Shown piece by piece: positions 21,153-32,649 of a DNA stretch of 64,000 nucleotides. Each line of letters begins with the position of its first letter. The stretch's first letter is position 1. The notes under the pieces were generated by a model. That model did no database searches and was not told where the DNA came from. It saw nothing but the letters and a program-made list of their open reading frames with translations. The translations under genes were made by a program, and so were the position numbers. Location: positions 248,001-312,000 of the forward strand of contig QPMI01000420.1 in the NCBI GenBank assembly GCA_004431415.1, read 5' to 3'. The stretch is from Cyanophora paradoxa (taxonomy: Eukaryota; Glaucocystophyceae; Cyanophorales; Cyanophoraceae).

Positions 21153-24100
21153 CGCGCCGCCCTTGGCCGCGCCCGCCGCCTTCTTTGGCTCCTCCTTCTT
21201 GGCGCCGCCCTTGCCGGCGCCCTTGCCCCCCGCCGCGTCCGGCCGCGCCGTCGCGCCGCCGGGCCCGCCGGCCGCGCCGCCGCCGGCCGCCGCCGACACC
21301 GCGATGCGCTTGACCTTGAACTTGCCGACGAGGGGGCTCTTGTAGCGCTCGGGAAGCACGAGGCCCTGCGGCGGCTCGTCCACCACCGCCGGCTCCGGCG
21401 GCTGCTCGGGCATAGGGTCCAGGTCCTTCCCCTGCGCCCGCCCGCCCGCCCGCCCCTCAGCCATCCATCCATCCATGCCGCCCCGGAGAGAGAGAGGCAG
21501 ACGGGCGGACCTCCATGTAGTCGAAGTGGTCCTTGAGGACGGCGCGGACGGCGAAGTCGCGGTTCACCTCGCACTGCACCATCTCCACGAACGCGTGCTG
21601 CATGATCTGCATGCAGCCGGCGCGCCGTCGGCGTCGGCGAGAAGGGCTCGCGAGCGAGGGCGGAGGGGCCGGCGGCGGACCTCGAACTTGTCGGCGAGGT
21701 AGCCGTCCTCGACGAGGGCCTTGAGCTCGCCCTCGGCCTCGGCGCGGCGCACGTCGCAGGCCTCCCACAGCTCGTCCCGCAGCTCGTCGCACCGCAGCCC
21801 CAGCTCCGCCTGCACCGCGAGGCGCGAGCGAGCGGGCCGGTTTGGCACGGGCCGGGCCGCCCCGGCCGAAGGCGAGGGAGCGGGGCGGACCTTGGTGTCG
21901 GGGTCCTGGCGCAGCTCTCGCTCGACTGCATTGAAGGCCCGCTGGAAGGCGTCCACCGTCTCCTGCGAAGTGTTAGGGGAAGGCGCGCTCGAGCTGCGCG
22001 GGCGGGCGCGGGCGCCCCGGCGGGCCCACCTGCTTGGTGTCGGGCCGCCGGATGAAGTCGAGGAAGGCCGCCCGCCCCGACGCGAAGTGGTGCAGCGCCT
22101 GCTCGCGCGCAAATCAGAGGCGGGCGGGGCGCGAAATAGGGTCGGGGCGGGGGGCGGGGCGCACGGCGCGGCGCTCGTGGCGGAGGACGCGGAAGGCGCG
22201 CTTGAGGCCCGAGACGTACCCCTCCTCGCACGCGTCCAGCCCGGACTTGAGCACCTGGGGAGGGGGGAGAAGTCAGCTCAGGTGAGACCGCGGAGCTCCG
22301 GAGGCGCGGCGGGGCGCGCCTTGGCCAGCTCGACGTCGAGCTTCTCGGGCTTGGGCTTGGGTGGCTCCACGGGCTCGGGCGGGGCGTCCACCGCCGCCCC
22401 GTCGACGCCGCCGCCGGCCGCCGCCGCCGCCGCCGCGCCGGCCGCGTCCGCCGCCCCTGCCTTCCCGTCCTTGCCCTTCGCCCCGGCCGCCGCCGCCGCC
22501 GCCTTCGGGTCGCCGCCCTTGCCGTCCTTGCCCTTGGCCGCCCCCTTGGCGCCGGCCGCCGGCTTCTTGGCGCCCTTGGCCGCCGGCTCGGGCGACTGGG
22601 CGAGGCGCGCCTCCTCGGCGAGGCGGGCGGCCTCCTCCGCCGCGCGCTTCTCCTCCTCCTCCTTGCGCCGCTTCTCCTCCTCCTGCCTCAGCCGCTCGGC
22701 CTCGGCCTCCTGCCGCGCCCGCTCGGCCTCCTCCTCCTCCCGCCGGATGCGCGCCTCCTCCGCCGCCCGCTCCTTGGCCGCGACGAGGGCGCGGAGGACG
22801 TCCTCCACGGCGTTCGTCACGTCGTTGAGGGGCGCCGCCGCCTCCAGCGGCGAGAGCGTGCCGTACTTGGAGAGGAAGGCCTCGAGCTTGGGCGCCTCCT
22901 CGGCGTACCCCGCCAGCCGGTGCTGGATCTGCTGCTCGTCGTTCGAGCCGCTGCGGACGGGCACGAGCCGCTCGTTCAGCGCGTCGGTCTCCGGCGGCGG
23001 GTCGAACTCGAGGTGGTACTCGGCCCCCGTGAGGGGGTCCCGGCGCCGCCCCAGCGCCCGCCGCTCCGACTGCTCGGCCCCGATGTCCAGCCGGATGACC
23101 ACGTCCAGCGCCGAGGGCCGCGCCGCGGCGCCCTCCGCCGGCTCTGGCGGCGGAGGCGCCATCTTCGCCTGGCCCTTGGGCGCCTTCCCGCCCTTCGCCG
23201 CCCGCGCCTCCGCTGCCTCGATCTCCGCCAGCTCCGGCGGCGTCACGCTGCGGGGCGGCCCCGGCTCGAGTCCGCGCGGGGCCGCTTTCTTCTCTAGAAA
23301 GAAAGGCGCACCCGGAGAGCTCCTTCTCGAGGAGCATAGCCTGGAGGGCGGTGCGGGGGAAGCCGTCGAGGAGCCAGCCGGTGGCGGTGCGGCCCTCGGC
23401 CTCGGCCCGCGCCAGCGCCTCGACGACGAGGGAGACCAGCAGCCGGTCGTTCACCTCCTTGCCCTCCAGCAGCAGCTTCTGGCACTCCACGCCCAGCAGC
23501 GACCGCGCCGACGGCTCCGGCGCCGGCGGGGGCGGCGGCGGTGCCGGCGGGGGCGGCTCCGACCCGTCCGCGGGGGGCTCCTCCGGCGGCGGGGGCGGCG
23601 GCAGCGGCTTCATCTCACCGGCCTCGGCGGCGCTGCGGGCGAGAAAGCATGAGCGCCGCGCCACTCGGAGAGCCTCGCTGGGCTTGCGGGCGGGGCGGGG
23701 CGGGGCGGGGCGCGCCTGACGGCCTCGCGGACGAGCTCGTCGACGTCGAGGACGAGGCAGCCCATGAGCTCGCCCATCTTGGCCGCCACGGAGGACTTGC
23801 CGGAGAAGGGCCGCCCGAGCAGGCACGCCCGCACGGGGTACTCCGGCAGCGGCGGCGGCAGCGGCAGCGGCGGCGGGTCCACCAGGCGCGAGACCTCAGC
23901 GATGAGGGCGCCCAGGCGCACCGCAAGCTCCCCCGGCTCCCTGCGCGGCGCGGCGCGTCAGGCGCGGCCGGCCCCGCGGGGGCGTGCGTGCGTGCGCACC
24001 CGTCGGCCCAGACGCCCTCCGAGCGGTTGTACTCGAGGTACATCGCCGTGTCGAGCACGTCCGCCGCCTCCTCGCCCTCGGGCGTCCCCGGCACCGCAGC

Positions 24101-26090
24101 CCCGTCCTCCCCCTCCGCCGGCGCCGCGCCCTCCCCCGGGGGGTACAGCGGCTGCCCGTACACGAAGAGCTCCTTCCACTCCCGCCAGACCTTGGGGGGT
24201 ACCAGCTGCGCGTCCGCCAGCTCCCGGTACTCGCACGTCTTCGTCGCGAGGTCCACGACCTGGGGGGAGGGACCCCGGTTCGGATCCGCGCGGGGCCCCG
24301 TAGGAGCCGGGCGGGCGGGCGGGCGCGGGCGGACCTGCCAGGCGATGCCCTCGCAGAGGCCGTAGTGCTTGGCGGAGCGGGCGGCCTGGCGGGCGGCCTC
24401 CTGCTGCTCGAAGAGCGCGCGGACGGCGGCGGCGTCGCGCGCGTACTCCTCCCGCTGCTTCCTCCCGAGCTCGGCGTCGCGCTCGAGGAACTCCTCCCAG
24501 TCGCGCTGCCGCCGCTCCTCGTACTGCCGCTCCCGCAGCAGCCGGTTCTCCCGCATCACGTCCTTCTCGTAGCGAGCCTGCCAGAGCCGCGAGGCCAGCG
24601 TCTGCTCCTCGTGGCTCTGCTTCAGCAGCTTCTCCACGAGCAGCTCCGCCCGCCGCTTCTCCTCGACCTCCTGCTGCGTCTGCAGCTGCTCCACCATCAC
24701 CTTGCGCCGCCGCCGCTCCCGCTCCTTCCGCGCCTCGACCTCCTCTTTCCTCCGCTCCTTGATCCGCGACATGTGCTCGTGCGCCGACGCCTCCAGCGCC
24801 CGCTGGTCCGGCAGCAGCTGCTTCAGCGCCGAGAGGTGGTCCTGCCGCGCCGCGTCGGTCCAGCGCCCCCCCCCCGGGCGGGCGGGCGGGGCGGGGCTGC
24901 AAAAGAGGCGCACGATCGGGTTCTCGGCGGCGACGAGCGCCTCGTCGCGGCTCGCCGGCCGCGCGCCCTCGCTCTCCAGGCGCTTCAGCGTCCGCTCGAA
25001 CTCCAGCACGCCCTCCTCCGCGTCCGCCTGCGCCGCCTCGCCAGCGTACTGGCCCCGCCGCGTCAGCCCCGTCCCCCGCGCGGCGGAAAGGAGGAGAAGA
25101 AAGCGGGGGGCGGGCGGGCGGCCGCACCAGCTTCCGCCGCCGGTCGCGCTCCTTCATCGCTAGCTCGAGGCGCAGGGCGGTGCGCTCCTGCTCGTGCTTG
25201 CGCGCCATGTTCTTCGCGTGGTCCTGCCACCCGCTCTCCTCCCACGCCTTCTTCCACTCCTTGCCCTCGCGCGTCTTCTCGAGCGTCCTGAGGCGCTCCT
25301 CCGTGATGTGCTGCACCCGCCGGTCCGACTCGTCCCGGTCGAGGGCGGCCGCACGACGCTGCAGGCGCGCGTCGGCCGCCGCGCGGGGCGCGCCCGCGCC
25401 CCGCCCCGCCCCGCCCCCGACGGACCTGGTGCTCAAGCATCTCCTCGGTAAACCGCCGCAGGTGCATCGCTAGCTTCAGGTCGTTCACGTTCGTCATCGT
25501 GCCCCGCATGCGCGCGTCGAAGAGCTTGTGCTCCATCGTCTCGTAGGTCTCCTTCGGCCGGGTGGTCTTCAGGGCGGGCAGCGTCAGGGTCCCTACGCGC
25601 GGGGCGGAGTGAGCGGAGCGCGCAGGCGGCTCGGCACCGCATGCAGGGGCACCCGTGCGCTTGCTCTGCGCGACAGTGAAGCCGCCTGGCACCCGGGTCG
25701 TCCGCTGTATGTTCTCCAGCGAGTGCCTCATCTGCACCACGAGAGAGGCGGCTGCGCCTCGCTGCTCTGTCATCACTGCATTCGCAACCTTGCTATCAAA
25801 CTGCGGGGGCGCGGCGGGCGCGGGCGCGGTTCAGCGGGCGATAGCTATATGCAGCGCGAGACGCGGACCTTGATGCCCAGCCTCCGCATCGATGGCTCGA
25901 GGCGAGAGAAGTTGTTGAGAACCGCCTCCGGCACATTCTTATCAATAAAGCTAGCGAAATCCGCCTGCTGGTTGAAGCGTGCGAGCAGCTCGCCCAGCAG
26001 GAACCCGTTGGCAAGGTCCCGCTCAAAAGATGTGATCTGCACCGATAGGCCTACGTCCTCGTTCAGCCACTTTGTCAGTAGCTCCGCCAT
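19523..26090 (-). CDS. SPEF2: SPEF2/CPC1-like axonemal central-pair protein
   Basis: SPEF2 (CPC1 in Chlamydomonas) belongs to the C1b projection of the ciliary central pair and carries an adenylate-kinase domain. Starting at ATG 26088-26090, the first exon codes a type-2 calponin-homology (CH) domain (MAELLTKWLNEDVGL..., FLLGELLARFNQQADF). The next exons give KETYETMEHKLFDARMRGT and a long Arg/Glu/Lys coiled coil (about 25,390-24,370). The nucleotide-kinase part follows: P-loop LLGRPFSGKSSVAAK near 23,800, GWLLDGFPRTALQAMLLEKE near 23,350, and RRRDPLTGAEYHLEFDPPP near 23,030. Helical segments continue (VDAFQRAFNAVERELRQDP, QHAFVEMVQCEVNRDF), with Ala/Lys/Gly low-complexity inserts at 22,400-22,700 and 20,870-21,290. 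The C-terminal part (20,440 to stop 19,523) is SPEF2-like and alpha-helical (LVDWRELVVAASLPSV, VDYRQLLLYLCADPDAL). Order and length fit the family. It is direct evidence for motile flagella. Confidence 0.9.
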
Positions 26091-26797
26091 GGCGGCGAAA
26101 CCGCGCTGGAAAAAAGTCCTTTCTTAGGCGAAGGGGCTACCGGGTTTTGTCGTTCTTGGGGGGGAGGGGGGGAAGAAGCAAGTTGCGCGGCAGGCCCGCG
26201 TCAGCGACCGGTACCAGCTATAGCTATAGCGCTAGCGCTAGCTATATATATAGCGCTATATCTACAGCTAAAGCGCTTAGTGGCGAGCCTGCCGGGGCTA
26301 GCTGGTGCAGGGCCCCGGGGCTCGAGCTCTAGATCTAGATCTGATCCGGCCTACAGCGCTAGCGGCCGCGCGCGGGCCGGGATCGATATCGCCCACTTCC
26401 GAGGATGTCTCAAGCGAACTTCGGAAGCTGGCGCGGCAGGCTCGCGTGCAAATGCGAGTAAAAGGCACACTTCGAGATTCCACCAAGCCTCGAACATCAA
26501 ACAGCGCCTGCATATCTCCCTGAGCTGCGCGCCGCGATCGAGTATACCTTGGCTCCGGATCCGCTGCTTCTGCTTCCCCTGACGCGAAGGGCCGCGGGTT
26601 CGGCTGTTGTGCGCTGTTGTGCGGCCGCCTGCGGCGTGCTACCCGCCGGCGGCAAGCCGGGGTGCTGTTACGTGCACCGTCGGCTGCTGCTGTTGCTGGC
26701 GAGGCCGGAATGTCGGGTTCTCTCGGCGCAGGCCTCGCCCTCGCCGCCGGCTTATGAAGCAGGACCACAATTCCACATGCTGGTCGCTGCTGGCCGC
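26091..26797. other. Intergenic, palindrome-rich
   Basis: Lies between the start of SPEF2 and the 3' end of UPF3. At 26,215-26,275 a nested palindromic stretch is built from AGCTATAGCT, AGCGCT, GCTAGC and TATATA; AGATCTAGATCT follows at 26,329-26,342. No coding signal is recognised. Confidence 0.6.
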
Positions 26798-28773
26798 TCA
26801 CTCTCCCGACGTCGCCGTCTGTAAAGGAGCGCTCAGAGACCCGAGCGCGGCCAAAACGGCGAGCAGGCGGGCTCACCGCGGGCCGGCTCATGATCTTGAT
26901 CGGCGCCGCGGGCTGCTGGACGTTGTCCTTGGGCGCCCACTGGCCGCCGCCGTGCCCGCCGTGGCCGCCGCGGCCGCCGCGGCCGCCGCGCCAGCCTCCC
27001 CGGCGCCCTCCTCCGCCCGCGCCCTCCTCCCGGGCCGTAGGCAGGGCGGCGATGGGTACAGCCGTCTCAATGACGACGCCGCCGCCGCCGGCCGGCGGGG
27101 CCTGCGGGGCGGATGAAGCAGCGGGAGCCGGGGCGTGACCGCCCTTCTCCCGCCAGTTGCCGCCGCGTCCGCCGCGGCCGCCCTCGCCCGGCGTGCCGGG
27201 GGCGGGCGCCGTCTGCGAGAGGGAAACGAGCGGGGCTTGCGCCTGGTTGTTCCTGTTGCCGCCGCGGCCGCCCCGCCCCCGCGGCCGCCGCGCCCGCCCT
27301 CGCCAGGGCCGCCTGCGGCTGCCCCTCGCCCCCGGCCGACGTCGCCGACACTTCCCGCGTCGTCGTCAGGACGGCGCCGCGGCTGACGGTGCTCACTGCC
27401 GCGCCCTGGGCTGCCGCCGGCTGCTGCGGGGCCGCGGACTGCGGACGCTGATCCCGCCCGCCCCCGCCCCCGCCCCGACCGCCGCCCTGCGGGGCCGAGG
27501 ACGGCCGCCCGCCTCCCCGACCCGGCCCGCCGCCGGAATCCCGCTTCTGTCCGGGGAATGAGACATGCAAGAGAACGGATTGTGTGGGGGCGGTCACCGC
27601 TGGGGTAGCGGGCTTCGGTGGCTGCGGGGCGAGGTGCGGGGAAGGTAGGGGCCGCCCGTACGGATCTGCGCGGGGTACACGTTCAGGGCGCCGCCTGCGC
27701 GGGCGGCCGGGCGTCGCGTACCCAGGTGGACCTCGCCCTTGCCCGCGCCGGAGGCGGCGGCGGCGGAAGCGGCCTGGGCGGGGGGCGGGCCCTCTCGCTT
27801 CATGATGCGCTTGGGCCCCCGGGCGTCCTCCCGGGCCCTTGCGTTCGCCTGCGCGCCCCGGCGCGCGTGAGCGAGGCCCGAGCGAGCGAAAGCGCCACCC
27901 CGGCACCTTCGCCTCGGCCTTCTGGCGGCGCTTCTCGCGCAGGGCCTCCAGCAGCGGCGTGGTCTTGGTCGGAAGGCTGCCCCCGTGCGCAGCTGCCGGG
28001 AGGTCATGAGCCGAAAGGCGGAGGCTGGCGGTCGCAAAAGCGCGCGCGCGAACCCGCAGCGGCCTTCTCCTCCGCCTCGCGCCGGTCCATCTGGACTTCG
28101 GCGCTCGGGAGCAGGTCCGGAACCTTCTTCAAAAGCTCGCAGAAAGCGAGGAAGTCGGCGTCTGGGGGAGCGGGGTCACAGAATGATCGACATGCACAGG
28201 AGGGACGTGGCGAACCCTTCTCGATCGTGTTCTGCCGAGCGTCGGGGCGGCGAGACTTGGGCACGCGCTGGTAGACCGCGAACTCGACCTCCGCCTTGAA
28301 CTCCGTGCCTGCGCCGCCGTGTTGGCAAGAAAGCTTGTGCACCTGATGTCCGATGCATGCAGCAGCGGCTCCGGGAGCGGCGGCGCGGGCGCACCCTTGG
28401 AGTCGATGAAAGCGTGCCCATTGAACTGCCGGAGGAACTCCTGGGCCAGATCGGCCGTCTTGAAGTTCATGAAGGCACGCGAGTACACGCTCTTCTTCGT
28501 GCTGCAGGGCGAGCGCCTTCATCAGCGGTCGAAACGCAGACCGGGCAGGACGGACCCAATCTTCCCCATCTGGTAGCTGATCCAGTCGTACTGCCCGGCA
28601 TACTTCTCGATTGTCGACTTGAAGCCCTCCTCGTTGAGGGCGTAAGGGAGTTTTCTCACCACAACCTGCACGCCGGTCACAGAGCACTGCGAATCCCACG
28701 GGAAACAAATGCGCGCCTTTCTGGGCAGCGCCCGCTCTCGCGTGCCAGCGCCCCGGCCTCCGCCCGGCGGCAT
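26798..28773 (-). CDS. UPF3: UPF3-like nonsense-mediated decay factor
   Basis: UPF3 links the exon-junction complex to UPF2 in nonsense-mediated mRNA decay. From ATG 28771-28773 the first exon reads VQVVVRKLPYALNEEGFK and DWISYQMGKIG; the next joins in phase as TKKSVYSRAFMNFK, DLAQEFLRQFNGHAFIDSKG. A third exon gives EVEFAVYQRVPKSRRPDARQ and NTIEK, then DADFLAFCELLKKVPDLLPS. Together this is the complete Smg4/UPF3 RNP-like domain with its signature 'PYQRVPK...R.D...GTIE.D..F..F'. A later exon carries TPLLEALREKRRQKAEAK, matching the post-domain segment of the family. The C-terminus is rich in Gly, Ala, Pro and Arg-Gly (GGRRGGWRGGRGGRGGHGG near 26,980). Ends at TGA 26798-26800 after an intron at the RPA codon; this last junction is less certain. 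No obvious exon-junction-complex binding motif was seen at the end. Confidence 0.88.
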
Positions 28774-28858
28774 CTCGCACTTGCGCTGTACCCGCCTGAC
28801 GGCTTGCCAGGCTTGCTGCGGCTTGCCAGGCTTGCCTGGCTTGCCTCTAGCTGTGCCT
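28774..28858. promoter_or_regulatory. Bidirectional promoter of UPF3 and SCNM1, with GCTTGCC repeats
   Basis: Only 85 bp separate the start codons. The interval holds four GGCTTGCC copies, two of them as GGCTTGCCAGGCTTGC, and a perfect inverted repeat GCCAGGC-TT-GCCTGGC near 28,828-28,845. The repeats are good candidates for a shared regulatory element (inference). Confidence 0.55.
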
Positions 28859-29851
28859 CATGGGCGGCAACGTTCTAGGCGACAGCCGAGACCCAAGCGT
28901 GGACAGAGCGTTCAGGAAGCGTCGGGTGCGCGTCGCCGGTCTCGCAGCCTGGCTGCAGCTGCCTGGTTCCTAAGCGCGCCCTCCGCTTTCTGCCTCGCAG
29001 GTGAACGAGCTTTTTGGTGAGAACGTGCGGCGCGATGAGGGAAAACAGGTGCGTGCGCGCTGGCGTACGCGCCTCGCGCTCCGCCGACGTCGGCCTGGCC
29101 GCAGCTCTCGAACGGCAAGTGGGCCTGCCTCGGTAGCGCTTGAGTTCTTTCAGATCGCTCACGTCGCGCCTCTCATGCCCGCCGGCCGCAGTCTGCCGCT
29201 CTACACCAGTGCTGGACACTTTTGACGCGCTCGTCCTCCACCGGACGGGCAAGCGGCACAAGGAGGAGGCCCAGGCGAGGCGTCAGGCTCGCGCCAGCGG
29301 CTCCAGCTGCAGCAGGCACGGCGGCAACGCGGACAGCGCTAGCTGCAGCTCAGAGAAGACATCCTCAGGGCCTGCTCCTCAGCAGGAGCATACGCGGACG
29401 AATCCACTGCCTCCTTTAAGACGCAAAGATTCTGCACAGGTAAACACGTCGGCCCCCCATTCTCCGTGCGTTTCCAGCCCTGTGGCTAACTATCAACAGC
29501 GGGCGGGGCCTGCGAAGCGGGCGAGAGGCGACGCCGGCCTAAGCGGCTCCTCATCGGCGCTCCCTGCATCCGCGCGCCTGCCTCCGTCCGCTCCGTCCTG
29601 GGCCCCACGCACCGCCGAGGACCACCAGCTCGCGCTCCGGCTCGCGGACTTCGGCTGGCGCCGGTGCGCATGCGCTCGTCTTCGAATTCCAGACTCGCTC
29701 GCCGTCGGAACCTCCGCCTAACGTACGGGCGCCGCGCCCGCGCAGGGACCCGCGCACGGGGCAGTGGTCCAGAGACGAGACGGTCGAGTTTGACAGCGAC
29801 GAGGAGATGCCCTACCCGCCGGGGTGCGCCTTGCCCCACAGCGAGAATTAA
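28859..29851 (+). CDS. SCNM1: SCNM1-like zinc-finger protein (minor spliceosome)
   Basis: SCNM1 (sodium channel modifier 1) is a component of the U12-type spliceosome. Starting at ATG 28859, five exons join with matching phases. Exon 1 ends DRAFRKRR, exon 2 is VNELFGENVRRDEGKQ, exon 3 starts LSNGKWACL and continues across an intron into VCRSTPVLDTFDALVLHR and TGKRHKEE, the diagnostic Cx2C...HxxxxH finger of the family with its KKRRV..L lead. A Ser/Gln/Pro-rich middle follows. The last intron (donor near 29,663, acceptor near 29,742) joins LADFGWRRDPRTGQWSRDE to VEFDSDEEMPYPPG, the acidic C-terminal family motif. Stop TAA 29849-29851. The length is close to that of animal and plant homologues. 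Confidence 0.85.
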
Positions 29852-31214
29852 CTCGGGTGTATCTTAAGTAAAACCCGAGATACCATTTCAGTGAAACGGA
29901 CACGCAATGATGAGTCCGAAATACCATTTAAGCTCATCTCGGCAGGCATCTAAGCTTATTTAAGCTTATCTCGCAGGCCTGTGACCGGAGCACCCGTCCA
30001 CCCGCGCCGCGCGCCCACCAGCGAGCAGCCAATCTCGATTGCACTCACTCTCTAGCTAGCTAGCTATCAGATGCCTGAATGGTCTCGCTAGCTAGCTAGC
30101 TACACCTACATCGCGCCTCGTTGACCACCTCTTAGCTACTCGCAGCGCCATCCGCGCAGCGCCATCGCCCACTTGTCCCAGCCGCCGGCGCCGCTCCATG
30201 TGCTCCACCACATCCGCGGCGCCTCGTTGCGCGTGCCGCGGTGCCGCCAGGCGCCTGCACGCGCGAAGTCACGGCAAGGCGTGGCACCTAAGCTCAGCGC
30301 GGGACGGGAAGCTATAGGATGGACCGGCCTGGCGCGCTTGCTAGCAAGCATTGCTAGCTAACGTGGCGCAGCCTGGGGCGCGCGCGTACCTGGTGCCAGA
30401 GGGCCCGGCCCGCGGAACGCGGAACGCAGGCCTAGGGAGACCACCGAGGGCTCCTGCACGGAGTAGTCAGATCACTTAGCAAATCCGATGGCAGGACGGT
30501 GTCTTGGGCACTTGTTCGAACCTGCCATCGCGTCTCGGTCCAGAGCGTCGGAATTCGCGTCTCGGTGCTCGGAAGGGTTGCTGTCCGCCCTCAAGAGCTA
30601 GTTAGCCAGCGTGGCACCAAGTGGACGGCGGGAGACCGACCGCAGCGGGTGTCCGTTGAAGCCGATGAACGGAAGCCGATGAACAAGGACCTGCGCGTGA
30701 AGAGGACAGGAATGCGCTAGGAGTCGCGGTTCAATGCTGTTGCTCGGGCGGCGGCCAGCGAGGCCTGCGGGACGAAGACGTTGACGAAGGCTTTTTGGAT
30801 GTGTACCCTGTCCAATCGCGTACTGGTACCCCGGTCCCGCAGCTGCATTGCTGCTGCAACCATGTGCAATGGTCCCGCAGCTGCATCCCATCGTGCAGCT
30901 GAGCGCGTGCAAGCATACGTGTGCGAGGATGCCAAGGATGCCAAGAACTGGCGCGGCGCGATGTGGCGACAGGCAACCGATACACAGCCCGAGCCGCTAA
31001 CGAGCGAAAAGCTTCGTGCGTGCCACTTCTAATACATTCTCTCCTATGAGTCCCCAGGGCTGAGTACTCCGTGGCGCAGGGCGACTCGGCGACGCAGCGC
31101 AGATGCTGACGCAGCGCGATCCATGCGGGGACCCGCCCTTCCGGCAAGCGATATGAACAGTTCGTACCACGTTCAGGAGTTTTCTCATAGACAAGTCATG
31201 GGGCGGCCGCATAG
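29852..31214. other. Intergenic region, no gene recognised
   Basis: Contains direct repeats 'CCGA(G/A)ATACCATTT' at about 29,875 and 29,920, 'AAGCTTATTTAAGCTTATCTCG' near 29,950-29,975, and GCTAGCTAGCTAGCTA blocks at 30,052-30,066 and 30,088-30,102. At 30,828-30,900 'GGTCCCGCAGCTGCAT' occurs twice. Open frames here show no motifs. Confidence 0.5.
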
Positions 31215-32155
31215 GGCCGAGGCGCGGCCAGGCGGAGCGGAGGCGCGGCGGGCGGCGGCGAGGCTCACTGCACGCCGCGTAGGCGCGGCGGGCAGCGGCG
31301 CGGCTCTCTGGGCGGGGCGGAGGCGCGGCGCGCGGCGGGGCATCTCGCCGGGCGGCGCGGGAGGCGCGGCGGGCGGCGACGAGGCTCGCCGCACGCGGCG
31401 GAGGCGCGGCGGGCGGCAGCGAGGCTCTCCGGGCGGGGCGGAGGCGCGGCGGGCGGCGACGAGGCTCACCGCACGCGGCGGAGGCGCGACGGGCGGCGGC
31501 GAGGCTCTCTGGGCGGGGCGGAGGCGCGGCGCGCGGCGGGCATCTCGCCGGGCGGCGCGGGAGGCGCGGCGGGCGGCGGCGAGGCTCTCCGGCGGGGCGG
31601 AGGCGCGGCGGGCGGCGGGGCATCTCGCCGGGCGGCGCGGGAGGCGGCGCGGGCAGCGGCGCGGCTCTCCGGGCGGGGCGGAGGCGCGGCGCGCGGCGGG
31701 CATCTCGCCGGGCGGTGCGGGAGGCGCGGCGGGCGGCGACGAGGCTCGCTGCACGCGCGGGAGGCGCGGGCGGGCAGCGGCGCGGCTCTCCGGGTGGGCA
31801 GAGGCGCGGCGGGCGGCGGGGCATCTCGCCGGGCGGCGCGGGAGGCGCGGCGGGCAGCGGCGCGGCTCTCCGGGCGGGCGGAGGCGCGGCGGGCGGCGAC
31901 GAGGCTCGCCGCACGCGGCGGAGGCGCGACGGGCGGCGGCGAGGCTCTCTGGGCGGGGCGGAGGCGCGGCGCGCGGCGGGGCATCTCGCCGGGCGGCGCG
32001 GGAGGCGCGGCGGGCGGCGGCGAGGCTCTCCGGGCGGGGCGGAGGCGCGGCGGGCGGCGGGCATCTCGCCGGGCGGCGCGGGAGGCGGCGCGGGCAGCGG
32101 CGCGGCTCTCCGGGCGGGGCGGAGGCGCGGCGCGCGGCGGGGCATCTCGCCGGGG
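31215..32155. repeat. GC-rich minisatellite array A
   Basis: Degenerate tandem array of alternating blocks 'GAGGCGCGGCGGGCGGCG', 'GAGGCTCTCCGGGCGGGGCG' and 'GGCATCTCGCCGGGCGGCGC'. Lengths vary by single G residues, so the frames drift. Longer-order periods of roughly 140-280 bp are suggested by the spacing of the CATCTCGCCGGGCGG block. Confidence 0.9.
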
Positions 32156-32649
32156 CATATAGCTAGCTCTAGGCGGCACTTGGCCGTAATAATTTCCGAA
32201 ATCTCGTTCCAACAAGCGATGCCCTGTTAATGAGTGATATATGAGGCTTGTTTAAGCCTTTATATGATGCAACACACATGCTGTTGTTGACTGGGAATGG
32301 AGCCACTCACCGAGGTCAGTTTTCATGATCGGATGACAGAGTTGGATGAGGTCATGATCAAGACGCCATGATGTCAGGCTTGAGAGCTCGTCAGACGTTT
32401 TGGCGGGCTCTTACAGGTTAGATTACTTTGCGAGTCCCGACCTTTTTATATATCCTGAAAGTTCTTTTCATTGTCGTTCTTATGATGTACTCTGATGTAA
32501 TAGAGCTCAATTCTATCCAAAGATATTCAGTTCGAAAAGAAACTTCTGTGGATGGCACATGGTGCCCTGGTCTCGCTCTTGCCATCCCACTAGGGCCCGG
32601 GCACCCCGGCGCATCTTATAGATTCTGAATCCATGTATACCACATGTTG
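32156..32649. other. AT-richer spacer between arrays
   Basis: Markedly lower GC than the arrays on both sides. One 66-codon open frame is present at 32,428 without supporting motifs. No gene called. Confidence 0.5.

Noticed and set aside
21721-23652. 643-codon plus-strand frame
   Set aside because: Antisense shadow of the SPEF2 exons, which carry clear family motifs on the minus strand. The same applies to plus-strand frames at 23,541-25,291.
29900-29945. TGATGAGTCCGAAA, resembling a hammerhead ribozyme core
   Set aside because: There is no room for stem II between the two conserved boxes and no matching stem I/III arrangement was found.
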